Positions 54,021-63,216 are shown, counted from the stretch's first letter. The stretch is DNA of 64,000 nucleotides from Micromonospora luteifusca (GCF_016907275.1 NZ_JAFBBP010000001.1:310001-374000), one strand, 5' to 3'. A program made the numbers and translations. Notes: a model not told the origin generated them from the letters alone.

Positions 54021-55697
54021 CTACTTGGCGAAGCCAGCGAAGGCTGCCCGGAGCACGCCGTCCGGGAAGACCTGCAGGCCCTGGATCTGCTTGCTCACAG
54101 CGGTCAGGTTCCGCTGCCGGTAGAGGTAGATCAGCGCGTCGTCCTGCTGGAGCAGCGTGACCGCCTGCCCGTACAACTTCTTGCGCTCTTCGATGTCACC
54201 GGCCTGGCGGGCCTGGGTCAGCAGGGTGTCGAGCTGGGGGTTGCTGTAGCCGGAGACGTTCTGGCTGGCCTTGGTGCCGACGAAGTTCGTGATGTTGGCG
54301 TCCGGGTCGATCCGTCCGCTCCAACCCAGCTGCAGCAGCTCGAAGTTGCCGCGATCCTGCTCGTCGAGGAGCGACGAGTACTCCACCGGGTTGATCTTGA
54401 GGTCGAAGCCGCCGTCCTTGAGCATCGACTGCAGCGCCTGCGCGAGGCGCAGCGTGTCGGGCGTGTTCGAGGCGAGCATCGTCACCGTGTACGGCGTCTG
54501 CACACCCGCCTCGGCGAGCAACTGCTTGGCCTTGGCGGGGTCGTGCGCCGGGCAGGTCTGCGCCTCGGGCGACGAGAACGAGCTCGCGGGTGAGATCGGC
54601 GAGCAGGCGACGGCGTGCTCACCGTTGAAGACGGCGTCGACCAGCGCCTTGCGGTCGATGGCGTGCTCGAAGGCCTGCCGCACCTTCGCGTTCTGGGCCA
54701 GCGGGCGGTTGATGGGCTTCGGGGCGGTGCCGACGCCGTCGACGTTCCCGATGTTGATCGTGAGGCCCTGGTAGCCGAGGGACTGCGACTGCAGCACGGA
54801 GACCGACGCGTCCTGCCGCAGGGAGGCGACGTCCTGGGTGGACACGCTGTCGGCGACCTGCGCGTCGCCGGAGCGCAGGTTGGCGGCGCGGATGCTCGCG
54901 TCGCTGAGAATGCGCCACGTGATGGTGTCGAGGTGGACCGCGTTCGCCTCGTAGTAGTTCGGGTCCTTCACGACCTCGATCGAGTTCTGCGGCACCCGCT
55001 TGGCGAACTTGAAGGGGCCGACGCAGACCGGCGCCGAGGCGAAGTCGTCGCCCAGGCTCTGCAGCGCCTTGGCACTCATGATCATCCCGGCCCGGTCGGC
55101 GAGAGCGCCGAGCAGGGGCGCGAACGGCTGCTTCAGTCGAAGGACGACGGTCTGCGCGTCAGGGGCGTCGACGCCGTCGATGGGGCCGAGTTCACTCTTG
55201 CGCGCCGACCGGGCGTTGGTGAGGTGTCGCTGCAGGGTGGCCTTCACCGCGGCGGAGTCGAACGGCGTCCCGTCCGCGAAGCGCACGCCCTGACGCAGCG
55301 GGATGGTCACCGTGCGGCCGTCACTGCTCGTGGTGGGCAGGGCGGTGGCAAGCTGCGGTACGACCTGCGCCTGCTCGTTGACGTCGTAGAGCTTCTGGCA
55401 CATCGCCTGGAAGACGTAGCGGGAGTAGAGGCTTCGCGACAGTGTCGGGTCCAGCGCGTCGGGTTCCGCGGAGAGGGCGATGACGAGCTTGCCGCCCTGC
55501 TTCACGGCAGCGGGATCTGCCGGCGTACCGAAGGAATCCTGGCCTGCCGACTGGTTGCCGCCGGACTTGTCGCCTTCCCCGCTGTTCGACACCGGTGAGC
55601 AGGCAACGACCGTGCAGACAACAGCAGCCGCCGCCACGGCGACCCGGAGGACACGGCGACGGGGCAGGCTCGTTGCGCTGACGGAGAGGTTCGTCAT
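54021..55697 (-). CDS. Peptide ABC transporter substrate-binding lipoprotein
   Basis: A 558-residue family 5 solute-binding protein. The signal peptide (RVAVAAAAVVCTVVAC) ends in lipobox VVAC near residue 33, then a Gly/Ser spacer. The body has LVIALSAEPDALDPTLSRSLYSRYVFQAM and the family-typical KSELGPIDGVDAPDAQTVVLRLKQPFAPL. It captures a small peptide or related ligand outside the membrane and is the first gene of the five-subunit operon that ends with the glutamyltransferase-family gene. The operator-like TGTATACGA lies in its promoter. Confidence 0.9.
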   Translation of the reverse strand: MTNLSVSATSLPRRRVLRVAVAAAAVVCTVVACSPVSNSGEGDKSGGNQSAGQDSFGTPADPAAVKQGGKLVIALSAEPDALDPTLSRSLYSRYVFQAMCQKLYDVNEQAQVVPQLATALPTTSSDGRTVTIPLRQGVRFADGTPFDSAAVKATLQRHLTNARSARKSELGPIDGVDAPDAQTVVLRLKQPFAPLLGALADRAGMIMSAKALQSLGDDFASAPVCVGPFKFAKRVPQNSIEVVKDPNYYEANAVHLDTITWRILSDASIRAANLRSGDAQVADSVSTQDVASLRQDASVSVLQSQSLGYQGLTINIGNVDGVGTAPKPINRPLAQNAKVRQAFEHAIDRKALVDAVFNGEHAVACSPISPASSFSSPEAQTCPAHDPAKAKQLLAEAGVQTPYTVTMLASNTPDTLRLAQALQSMLKDGGFDLKINPVEYSSLLDEQDRGNFELLQLGWSGRIDPDANITNFVGTKASQNVSGYSNPQLDTLLTQARQAGDIEERKKLYGQAVTLLQQDDALIYLYRQRNLTAVSKQIQGLQVFPDGVLRAAFAGFAK

Positions 55698-55728
55698 GGA
55701 GAGCTCCTCGAGTGGGCGATTCGGGGAG

Positions 55729-55743
55729 CGTATGTTGTATACG
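55729..55743. promoter_or_regulatory. Candidate GntR operator upstream of the peptide-transporter operon
   Basis: The inverted repeat CGTAT-GTTGT-ATACG, containing TGTATACGA, 32 bases before the substrate-binding protein start. The core matches the site before the GntR gene. Confidence 0.5.
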
Positions 55744-55814
55744 ATGACCGCCGCAAGACCTGCGTGGATGGCTTTCGAACGCCCCTGAAACGCCCCCGTC
55801 AGGTGGCGCCCGGA

Positions 55815-56399
55815 TCAGGCGCGGCGGGGTCGACCGTGCAGGGCGGCCCGCAGCGCCGGCCCGAAGAGTTGCCGGACGTCGGCCGGGGACAGCCCGCCGA
55901 TCGAACGGATCGGGTTCAGGTACCGCATGAAGATCAGCCCACCCAGCACGCCGACCGCGGCGGTGGCGCGTTGCGTCGCGTCAGGTCCGCCGAGAAATTC
56001 AGCAATGCGGAGGCGCAGCTCACCGTCCAGGTAGTCCCGCAGGGCGCGCATCGTGTCGTCGTCCCGCGCCGCCATCCGGTTCTCCGCGGGCAGGGCCGCG
56101 TCCCACAGGCCGGTGACCGAGTCGAGCAGGCGGTCGGCCAGGCCGGCCTGATCACCCCGCAGGGCCTGGTCGAGAGCGCTGGGGTCGACGCACAGCAGGT
56201 TGAGTGACTGGCTGAAGAGGCCCTGCTTGGAGCCGAAGTGGTAGCTGATGAGCGCCGAATCGACACCGGCGGCGGTGGCGATCGCCCGGACCGTCGTGCC
56301 CGGATAACCGTGCTTCAGGAACAGCTCGCGGGCGACCTCGGTGATGCGCGCCTTGGTATCGGGGTTGCCCCGGGGACGGCCTCGGGTTTTATTCAACAC
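55815..56399 (-). CDS. TetR-family regulator
   Basis: A 194-residue protein. The N-terminal helix-turn-helix is ITEVARELFLKHGYPGTTVRAIATAAGVDSALISYHFGSKQGLF, and the C-terminal domain is all-helical. The start is a GTG at 56399 or a TTG just after it. It is divergent from the NAD(P)-binding protein gene with a perfect operator over its start, so it probably represses both. The ligand is unknown. Confidence 0.88.
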   Translation of the reverse strand: MLNKTRGRPRGNPDTKARITEVARELFLKHGYPGTTVRAIATAAGVDSALISYHFGSKQGLFSQSLNLLCVDPSALDQALRGDQAGLADRLLDSVTGLWDAALPAENRMAARDDDTMRALRDYLDGELRLRIAEFLGGPDATQRATAAVGVLGGLIFMRYLNPIRSIGGLSPADVRQLFGPALRAALHGRPRRA

Positions 56400-56408
56400 G
56401 GTTGAATA
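56390..56408. promoter_or_regulatory. TetR-type palindromic operator
   Basis: The perfect palindrome TATTCAAC-ACG-GTTGAATA covers the start of the TetR gene and lies 58 bases before the divergent NAD(P)-binding gene. It is AT-rich within very GC-rich sequence. Confidence 0.75.
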
Positions 56409-56465
56409 GTGCCCCTCCTCGGTGCCACGGTCAACGCCATCAACCCCGCAACGAGGAGCGAGCAC

Positions 56466-57161
56466 ATGCGAACCGTCGTCTTCGGCGCCACCGGCCCCAC
56501 CGGCCGCCAGATCACCGACCAGGCCCTCGCCGCCGGCCACGAGGTCGTCGCGGTCACCCGCCGCCCACACACCGTCCAGCCCCGTGGTGGCCTCACCGTC
56601 GTCGGCGCCGACGTCGCGGACCCGGACGCCGTCCAACGGGCCGTCGCCGGCAGCGACGCCGTCCTGTCCAGCCTCGGCGTCCCGCTCACCCCGAAGCCGA
56701 TCACCGTGTACTCGCAGGGCAACGCCAACATCCTGGCCGCGATGCACCGCCACGGCGTGAAGCGCCTGGTCACGGTCAGCTCCAGCGTCCTGGACCCCAC
56801 CTGGCGACCGACTGGCGAGTTCTTCTTCAACAACGTCATGGATCCGCTGTTCAACCGCAAGATGGGCCGCACCGCCCACCAGGACATGCGACGCATGGAG
56901 TCCCTCGTCCGCGACAGTGCCCTGGACTGGACCATCGCCCGGCCGTCCGGGCTGTTCGACCACCCGGCCCCCACGCGCTACCAGGTGGCGGAGAACGTCG
57001 CGGACGGACTGTTCACCGCACGTGCGGACCTGGCGGCGAGCATGGTGGCGCAACTGACCGACGACCGGTTCGTCCGACGGGCGATGGCGGTGATCACCAC
57101 CGAGGTCAGGCCGAGCATCGTGGGTCTGATCTGGCGCGAGGCCGTCATGAAGAAGAAGTGA
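56466..57161 (+). CDS. NAD(P)-binding protein (NmrA/atypical SDR family)
   Basis: A 231-residue Rossmann protein. The dinucleotide loop GATGPTGRQI starts at residue 7, then VVAVTRRPHTV, VVGADVADPDAVQRAVAGSDAVLSSLG, RLVTVSSSV, and WTIARPSGLFD. The GxxGxxG form is typical of NmrA-like or BVR-B-like proteins. It lacks the usual SDR Tyr-x3-Lys, so oxidoreductase activity is uncertain. The start has GAGGAG 7 bases before the ATG. It is controlled by the divergent TetR gene. Confidence 0.83.
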   Translation: MRTVVFGATGPTGRQITDQALAAGHEVVAVTRRPHTVQPRGGLTVVGADVADPDAVQRAVAGSDAVLSSLGVPLTPKPITVYSQGNANILAAMHRHGVKRLVTVSSSVLDPTWRPTGEFFFNNVMDPLFNRKMGRTAHQDMRRMESLVRDSALDWTIARPSGLFDHPAPTRYQVAENVADGLFTARADLAASMVAQLTDDRFVRRAMAVITTEVRPSIVGLIWREAVMKKK

Positions 57162-57238
57162 CGCTCCCGCCGCCCGGCGGTTGGTCACCGACACCGAAGC
57201 GCATCAGGCCGGCAACCAACTACGACCGCGTCGACGGA

Positions 57239-57268
57239 GTGTGCGGGCGGCCTGCACCGCCCGCACAC
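57239..57268. terminator. Bidirectional terminator hairpin
   Basis: Perfect 12-base arms (gtgtgcgggcgg and complement) around cctgca, between the convergent stops of the NAD(P)-binding gene and the S33 peptidase gene. Confidence 0.75.
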
Positions 57269-57277
57269 AACGGCCAA

Positions 57278-59062
57278 CTACTCCGGGTACGAAGGACCCG
57301 GCTCGGTACGCAGCATCCGCTTGAGCATGCGGTTCGCCGCCCGCATGTCGTCGGTGATCAGGCTGGTGCGCACCGTCCCCTTGCCGGTCAGCTTGCCACC
57401 CACCTCGAAGACGGCCGTGTCGCCGGGAAGTGGCACCGCCTGGCACCCGGTGTACTTCTCGGCGGGCAGCCGACCGTCCAGCAGGTAGGCGTACACCGCG
57501 TCGTCCACGCAGGACGTGTAGTACGGGAAGACACCGTGGCTGCCCTCGTTGTCGACACTGATCATCGACGCTCCGGGCAGCTTCTTCGACGCCGCCAACG
57601 CACCCTCGTACGCCGTGGCGACGTCGAGTTCGTCCTGCAGCATCAGCACCTTGGGGAACGTCTTCTGGTCGAACGTCGGCATCCGGTTGCTCGTCGGCCA
57701 GTACGCACACGCCGGCGGGTTCTGCAGGAACGGCGCGACCAGCGGGGCGTCGCGGGTCAGGCGACGGCTGAACGCGTTCCAGTGCGCGATGCTGTCGTTC
57801 CACTGCCCGTCCTGGCAGCGGATCACCTCGAAGACATAGTCGATGTCGTACGTGTACTCCTCGGTGCCCTGAGGCAGCTGAACCTGGCCGGGCTGGGCCT
57901 TCAGAGCCGCCTCGGCGGTGACCCGCGACTGCTCGATGTACGCCCGGTCGTCGGCCGTGATCCCCGGTGCGGCGAGCATCTTCGCGGTCGCCGCGGTGAG
58001 GATCTGCTCAGGCGTCCAGCCGTTCCACTCCTCGTAGTACTCGATCACCGTGTTCACCGCTGCCGCGGCGGTTGGATAGTTCTGGGTGTCGTAGAGCGCG
58101 CCGAGGATGAAGAACCCGAACATGAACGGACCCATGCCGATCCGGGTGCCGCCGGCCCGCTCGAACAACTCCCGGATCGCCATCGGGTCGGTGCCCCGGC
58201 CGTACAGGTCGTCGTGGCGAGCCATGTACGGCAGCAACTGCTCCTGGAACGCCCGGTCGCGGGTGAACGGTTGCAGGTCCCAGGTCTCCTGCAGGGTGGG
58301 CGAGCCGACTGCGGCAACCGAGTCGAGCACCATCCGGTTGGTGCGGCTCGGGAACGTCGCCGCATACCAGGTACCCAGCCAGGTGCCGTACGAGTAGCCG
58401 AGGTAATTGAGCTTCTGCTCCCCCAGCAGCACCCGGATGAAATCCATGTCGTAGGTGGTCTGCTCGGTGGTGATGTACTTCGTCAGCTCGGTGCCACGAC
58501 AGCCGGCAACATTGGCCTGGGTGATCTGGTCGTTGGTGACATCGGTGTCGCGGTAGGTGACCGAGCAGAGCAACGGGGTGCTCTGACCGACGCCACGAGG
58601 GTCGAAGCCGATCACGTCGTAGTGCTCGGCGACGGTCGGCGCGGACCGCGCCACGTACGGTGCCAGTGACAGTCCGCTGCCACCAGGGCCGCCCGGGTTG
58701 ACCAACAGGATGCCCTTGCGGTCGGTGCCGGAGGCGACGGTACGGCTGATCCGGACCTGGATCGTCTTTCCGTCGCGCGGGTTGTGCCAGTCGCGCGGCA
58801 CGGTGACCGTCGCGCAGCTCAGCCGCAGTTGCGCCTCGTCTTCGGGGCTGACGTCAGCCAATCCGCACGGCTCCCAGGAGAGCTGCTGGGTGGCGAGCGA
58901 CGCGGCCAGGGCGGCGGTGTCCGGCTCGGCCGTCTTGGCCGCGGCGGCCGGAGCTACGGCCGCACCGCTGCCCAGGACCGCCGCGGCCAGTGTCGCGGCG
59001 AGGAGTGCGGCCGGCCGGCGCACGCGGTGTGGGCGGTGCGACCCGGTCGTGGGATGGGGCAT
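57278..59062 (-). CDS. Secreted S33 tripeptidyl aminopeptidase-like hydrolase
   Basis: A 594-residue alpha/beta hydrolase of the tripeptidyl aminopeptidase SlpD/E type. The signal peptide has PAALLAATLAAAVLGSGAAVAPAAA. The oxyanion region is LLVNPGGPGGSGLSL. The nucleophile S224 is in GYSYGTWLG, the acid Asp in LMLQDELDVATAYE, and the His in NEGSHGVF. Two Cys pairs likely form disulfides. It removes tripeptides from the N-termini of proteins outside the cell. It lies 111 bases downstream of a TrmB/LuxR-type regulator on the same strand. Confidence 0.9.
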   Translation of the reverse strand: MPHPTTGSHRPHRVRRPAALLAATLAAAVLGSGAAVAPAAAAKTAEPDTAALAASLATQQLSWEPCGLADVSPEDEAQLRLSCATVTVPRDWHNPRDGKTIQVRISRTVASGTDRKGILLVNPGGPGGSGLSLAPYVARSAPTVAEHYDVIGFDPRGVGQSTPLLCSVTYRDTDVTNDQITQANVAGCRGTELTKYITTEQTTYDMDFIRVLLGEQKLNYLGYSYGTWLGTWYAATFPSRTNRMVLDSVAAVGSPTLQETWDLQPFTRDRAFQEQLLPYMARHDDLYGRGTDPMAIRELFERAGGTRIGMGPFMFGFFILGALYDTQNYPTAAAAVNTVIEYYEEWNGWTPEQILTAATAKMLAAPGITADDRAYIEQSRVTAEAALKAQPGQVQLPQGTEEYTYDIDYVFEVIRCQDGQWNDSIAHWNAFSRRLTRDAPLVAPFLQNPPACAYWPTSNRMPTFDQKTFPKVLMLQDELDVATAYEGALAASKKLPGASMISVDNEGSHGVFPYYTSCVDDAVYAYLLDGRLPAEKYTGCQAVPLPGDTAVFEVGGKLTGKGTVRTSLITDDMRAANRMLKRMLRTEPGPSYPE

Positions 59063-59173
59063 CGTCCCGTCCTCTCATGGAGCGGATGTCGAATGGCCTT
59101 CACCCTGGACCAGGAGTGTTTCGCCGATGCGGTCCCGAGTTGACGAAGACCAGCCATGGCAGGATCCAGCCAG

Positions 59174-60160
59174 TCACAGCCAGCCGCGTCGACTGGCCTG
59201 CACGCCGAGCTGAAACCGGGTGCGCGCGCCGAGCAACTCCTGCAGGCGACTGATCCGACGGTGCACGGTGCGGTTGCTGATGCCGAGGTCACGGGCGATG
59301 GCCTCGTCGGTCAAGCCCGCGGTGAGCAGCGCGAGCAACCGCTGGGTGGCGGCGGTCGGCTCGGCGTCCGGTTCGGCGGTGTCGGTGGTGGCGTGGATCG
59401 GCGCACCGAGCCGCCAGAACACGTCGAACAACTCGGAAAGCCCGTCCAGCAGGCGGGAGCGGTACACCAGCATCGCGTCGGCGTCGTCACCGCTGGTACG
59501 CGGCAGGATGATGAGGCCACGATCGGCGTCGGTCAGCATCATCTTCAACGGAAGCTCCGGGAAGACCCGCGCCTGCTCACCCGCGGCGACAGCGGAACGC
59601 GCCGCCCCCAGCATCACCTCGTCGTGCAGCAACTCGCCCTCGTAGACGCAGCGGTAGCGCAGGCCACGACGCAGCGCGTCGTACTGTGCCTCCTCCGGGA
59701 CCCGCGCGGTGTCGCGCAGGTACGGCCCGCGCTCCAGACCCCGCACCTCGGTGCGGGCACCGGCCTGCAACTGGCGGAACAGCTCACGGGCCGCGTGCTT
59801 GCCCTCGATGACCTCGACGAAGGCGGCCCCCGTTCCGTGGACCGCCGTGTAGAGCCCGGACAGCGTCTCGGCCGCGGAACGCGCCCGAGCGGCCTCCAAC
59901 TCCCGCTGCGCAGCCCAGCTCTCCAACGCGCTGCGCGGCGGCCGGACGTGCAGCACCCCGGCCGTGTCCCGGTGCACCGCGCCGCTGGTCAGCAGCCCCG
60001 CGAGCACCCGAGTTGCCTGCGGTGACGAGGTGGACAGGAACTCCCGCTGCGCCACGGGCGCCGCTTTCAACAGGTCGAGGTAGACGTCCGCGGCCTCCGG
60101 CGTGAGTGGGAGCGATCCCAGCTCAAGCGCAGAGGCCACGCCGGAGGGCTCGGTCCGCAT
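59174..60160 (-). CDS. TrmB/LuxR-type helix-turn-helix regulator
   Basis: A 328-residue protein with the same plan as the one at 41838: a TrmB-like winged helix in the first 70 residues (LTPEAADVYLDLLKAAPVAQREFL), a middle sensing domain that contains YRCVYEGELLHD, and a C-terminal LuxR-like helix-turn-helix (TQRLLALLTAGLTDEAIARDLGISNRTVHRRISRLQELLGA). I chose the ATG at 60160. Expression of the downstream S33 peptidase is the likely target. Confidence 0.83.
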   Translation of the reverse strand: MRTEPSGVASALELGSLPLTPEAADVYLDLLKAAPVAQREFLSTSSPQATRVLAGLLTSGAVHRDTAGVLHVRPPRSALESWAAQRELEAARARSAAETLSGLYTAVHGTGAAFVEVIEGKHAARELFRQLQAGARTEVRGLERGPYLRDTARVPEEAQYDALRRGLRYRCVYEGELLHDEVMLGAARSAVAAGEQARVFPELPLKMMLTDADRGLIILPRTSGDDADAMLVYRSRLLDGLSELFDVFWRLGAPIHATTDTAEPDAEPTAATQRLLALLTAGLTDEAIARDLGISNRTVHRRISRLQELLGARTRFQLGVQASRRGWL

Positions 60161-60279
60161 GCCCACGATCGTAAAGCGCGCGGTTGGCGGCGGTCCCCAC
60201 CTCGGGGCCTGCACACATCGTCACCGGTTGATAGCGTCATGGTGATCGCGCCGGCGGTGGTCCCCTGGGGAGGGTCGAT

Positions 60280-60678
60280 ATGTGGGCGGACGACGCCGCG
60301 CTCGACGCGGCACAGCGCCGGCTCGACGAGTGGGAGTCGTCCCTCGCCGAACAGGCCGAGCGTGCAAAGACGCTGTCGGCGAGGATGCAGGGCTTGACCG
60401 GCACCGCCCGCAACCCCGACCGGAGCGCCGAAGTCACCGTCGACTCGGCCGGGCTGCTGATCGACCTTCGGTTGGACGAGCGCATCCGGCAACAATCCGC
60501 GGCGCACACCGCCCGGCAGATCCTGGAGACCACCCGAGCCGCAGGCGCCGACCTGCTACGGCAGGTCAGTGAAGCGGCGGTGGAAGCCCTCGGCGACGAC
60601 GCACGCGCACGGGCCATCATCGACTCCTACCGCAGCCGGCTGAGCCACGACGAGGGGTCGAGCGATGCCCGCCGGTGA
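60280..60678 (+). CDS. YbaB/EbfC-like small protein of a type VII secretion-type operon
   Basis: A 132-residue protein. A coiled N-terminal helix (AALDAAQRRLDEWESSLAEQAERAKTL) is followed by a YbaB-like core (RSAEVTVDSAGLLIDLRLDE). YbaB-like proteins occur as the first gene of WXG-type operons in actinobacteria, where they may act as DNA-binding or chaperone proteins. The start has GGGGAGGG upstream. It overlaps the next gene by 14 bases. Confidence 0.72.
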   Translation: MWADDAALDAAQRRLDEWESSLAEQAERAKTLSARMQGLTGTARNPDRSAEVTVDSAGLLIDLRLDERIRQQSAAHTARQILETTRAAGADLLRQVSEAAVEALGDDARARAIIDSYRSRLSHDEGSSDARR

Positions 60679-60985
60679 CGGCATCCAGGTCGACCCGGAC
60701 GGCCTGACGACCCACGCCGTACGCCTCGATCGCTGCGCCGGCAACCTCGACACCGCTCGGCAGGCTGGCCAGCACGTCCGCTTGGGCGGCGACGCCTACG
60801 GCCAACTCTGCGCGATGATGCCGATGCTGCTCGACGGGCTGCAGCGGGCCCTCGTCGACGGCGTCGGCGCGGCCGCCGACTCCGCGCGGGACACCGCCGG
60901 AAGGCTCCGGCTCAGTGCGGATCGCTACCGGGGCTCCGACGCCCGCGCCAGCCACCTGCTCGATCAGACACGGCAGCGGCGGTGA
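60665..60985 (+). CDS. EspC-like/WXG100-type small secreted-protein partner
   Basis: A 106-residue protein, all helix by appearance, with the pattern of ESX-1-associated EspC-like proteins (QVDPDGLTTHAVRLDRCAGNLDTARQAGQ...). No signal peptide is present. It probably forms a complex with the effector it precedes. Its stop overlaps the GTG start of the effector (GTGA). Confidence 0.68.
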   Translation: MPAGDGIQVDPDGLTTHAVRLDRCAGNLDTARQAGQHVRLGGDAYGQLCAMMPMLLDGLQRALVDGVGAAADSARDTAGRLRLSADRYRGSDARASHLLDQTRQRR

Positions 60986-62265
60986 CGACGAATCCGCTCA
61001 TCGCCACCGCGTCCGGCACCCCGCCCAGCGCCTGGGCCGGCGTGTGGATCTGCGAGGACATCGAGCTCATCGCGCAGGGCGTACGCAACGGCAGTTGGAT
61101 CGACGGCAGCCTCGGTGTGGTGAGCGCCGGCCTGGACTCCCTCGCCTTCGTCTCCGATCCGGTCGGCGCCCTGCTCCAGTACGGAATCGCCTGGCTCATC
61201 GAACACGTCAAACCGCTCAGTGAGGCGTTGGACTGGCTCGCCGGCGACCCGGCGCAGATCACCGCACACGCCCAGACCTGGCGCAACGTCGCAGAGTCCC
61301 TCCGCGAGGAAGCAGCCGCGTTGGCCCGCGCCGTCCGCACCGACGTCGCCAACTGGGGCGGCGCCGCCGGCCCCGCCTACCGGGCCTGGGCCACCGAGCA
61401 ACAGCAGGCCATCACCGGCCTCGCCCAGGGCGCCGACACCCTGGCTGCGATCACCGAGGGCGCCGCCGGCCTGGTCGCCGCCGTCCGGCTCCTGGTCCGC
61501 GACGCCATCGCCACCTGCGTGTCCCGCCTTATCGTGTACGCGGGCGAACTCCTCATCACCGGCGGACTGGCCACACCACTGGTCGTCGAGCAGGTCACGA
61601 CACTGGTGGCGTCCTGGGGTGCACGGATCGCCCGACTGCTGCGCGGACTGCTGGCCAGCCTGCGACGGTTGATCCCGGAGGTACGTCGGCTCGGCGACCT
61701 CATCGAAAAACTCAAGCAGGCACTGGGGCGACTGCGCGACTCGCCACATGCGCGGTCGGTAAGCACGGCAGAGGGGCCACAGGGCTTTCATGGCGGCCAC
61801 ACCACTCGGCCTCGTGACCTGGCGGACTACGGACGGCAGGACCGGTGGGCGGAGGAGGCCTACGACGTCATCCGTAGCCAGGACGATGCTGACCTCATAA
61901 CTCGCCAAGTCGCGGACGCCCCCCGCCTTGACGGTTCCCGAGGGTTCTCACGGGAGGAGATAGAGCAGATCCGTCGGCACATCTTCTTTGACGAGCACCC
62001 GATGGATGACTACGGAGGCGGAATCATCCATCAACGATATGACCCGAGCCCTCCCATGGCTGAAGCATGGTTGCGCTTGCGACGGGGCAGCCCGCTGCCC
62101 GAGGATTACGCTCTACTGGAGCACGAATTGGTGGAGCTGCAGTACTACCGGACACATCCGCAGGCGGCTTACCGCGAGGCGCATCTTGCCGCCAACCAGG
62201 TGTCCGACTGGGGTTCGTCTATACCCGGGCCGACCTACGAGGACTACGCGGACATTGGAGGCTAG
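60982..62265 (+). CDS. Type VII-secretion-type polymorphic toxin (effector) candidate
   Basis: A 427-residue protein. Residues 1-260 are WXG/LXG-like, mostly helical and Ala-rich, and contain a W-x-G turn near residue 125 (NWGGAAGPAYRAW) plus hydrophobic membrane-like segments. From about residue 265 the sequence changes to a charged domain (FSREEIEQIRRHIFFDEHP, then LLEHELVELQYYRTHPQAAYREAHLAANQ). The HELVE and AH residues suggest a metal site, but I cannot name the family. Base composition also drops: 29 of 60 bases are G/C at 61981-62040, against over 70% around it. The GTG start overlaps the upstream stop. A contact-dependent toxin is inferred. Confidence 0.7.
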   Translation: MTTNPLIATASGTPPSAWAGVWICEDIELIAQGVRNGSWIDGSLGVVSAGLDSLAFVSDPVGALLQYGIAWLIEHVKPLSEALDWLAGDPAQITAHAQTWRNVAESLREEAAALARAVRTDVANWGGAAGPAYRAWATEQQQAITGLAQGADTLAAITEGAAGLVAAVRLLVRDAIATCVSRLIVYAGELLITGGLATPLVVEQVTTLVASWGARIARLLRGLLASLRRLIPEVRRLGDLIEKLKQALGRLRDSPHARSVSTAEGPQGFHGGHTTRPRDLADYGRQDRWAEEAYDVIRSQDDADLITRQVADAPRLDGSRGFSREEIEQIRRHIFFDEHPMDDYGGGIIHQRYDPSPPMAEAWLRLRRGSPLPEDYALLEHELVELQYYRTHPQAAYREAHLAANQVSDWGSSIPGPTYEDYADIGG

Positions 62266-62268
62266 GGC

Positions 62269-62499
62269 ATGGGAATGATGGTGACCGCCCGACGCGTCGA
62301 GGCGGCTGCGGGCGAGGTCCGATACGAGTTCGGCTTGGATGACAAGTTCGACCGGATTCTCACGATCGATCCAGGCACCCTCGACGCCCGTGTCGAAGAT
62401 GGCGATTTCAACTCAGCCGCTGGTGCGATCACGGCAAAGATCGTTAAGGCCTGGCGGTCCAGCGGCGAATTCCCGACGAGGATGTTGTTCGCAAGCTGA
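62269..62499 (+). CDS. Candidate immunity protein
   Basis: A 76-residue protein starting 3 bases after the effector stop, with lower G/C content than the main genome. It opens MGMMVTARRVEAAAGEVRYEFGL and contains DKFDRILTIDPGTLDARVEDGDF. No family is recognised. Position and size are those of an immunity gene for the upstream toxin domain. Confidence 0.65.
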   Translation: MGMMVTARRVEAAAGEVRYEFGLDDKFDRILTIDPGTLDARVEDGDFNSAAGAITAKIVKAWRSSGEFPTRMLFAS

Positions 62500-62610
62500 A
62501 CCCCGGCGGGGTGCGCGAGCAGGAAAGACCTGGTCCGAGGCCTTGGCGATCGGTAACGCTTCGTGTCCCACGCGCGCCGGGGCTGGGCGCCGAACCGGTA
62601 GGATGCTCCC

Positions 62611-63165
62611 ATGAGCTCAGAGGCGGTTGGCAGGTACATGCCCCCGGTCGTGACGCTCGACGACCTGACGGCGATGATGGCCGCAGACGAGAACCACCGG
62701 TACGAAATCAGCCCCGAGGGAGTCGTCTCGATCATGCCGCCGCCGGGCTACAACCACGCGATCATCGCGACCCGGCTCATGGTGTGGCTCGCTCAGGGCG
62801 GCGTCCCAGCGGAACACATTGCCCAAGCAGTCGGGCTACGCATACCGGGCCGTGATGGCGGCGTCGGCGGACGCATCCCCGACCTGGTCGTCTGGAGCAA
62901 GGCTCAGGCCGACGGTGTGTGGCTGCCGGTCGCCGACGTGCTCCTTGTGATCGAGATCGTTTCACCCGGTTCCGAGGGTGTCGACACGGTGACCAAGCGC
63001 AGTGAATACGCCGCCGCGAGCATCCCCCAATATTGGGTGGTCGACCAAGATGCGGCGCAGACCGTCACCATGCACCGTCTCGACGGCGACAGGTACGTCG
63101 CCCGTGCGACCATGCCGCTCGCTTGGGTCCTCAACACGGGGCCGGACGAGCACGGCCTCGGCTGA
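62611..63165 (+). CDS. Uma2-family restriction-endonuclease-like protein (DUF820)
   Basis: A 184-residue PD-(D/E)XK-fold protein. It has the family motifs HRYEISPEGVV, PPPGYNHAIIATRLMVWL, RIPDLVVW (metal-binding Asp) and VIEIVSPGSEGVDTVTKRSEYAAASIPQYWVVD (the catalytic E and K). These proteins are common and often of unknown role; some are linked to mobile elements. The ATG at 62611 begins MSSEAVG. Confidence 0.85.
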   Translation: MSSEAVGRYMPPVVTLDDLTAMMAADENHRYEISPEGVVSIMPPPGYNHAIIATRLMVWLAQGGVPAEHIAQAVGLRIPGRDGGVGGRIPDLVVWSKAQADGVWLPVADVLLVIEIVSPGSEGVDTVTKRSEYAAASIPQYWVVDQDAAQTVTMHRLDGDRYVARATMPLAWVLNTGPDEHGLG

Positions 63166-63216
63166 ATCGGCCAGAAACCTCGCTCATCGTGCCGCTCCCG
63201 ACTCAGCTCACGCCTG

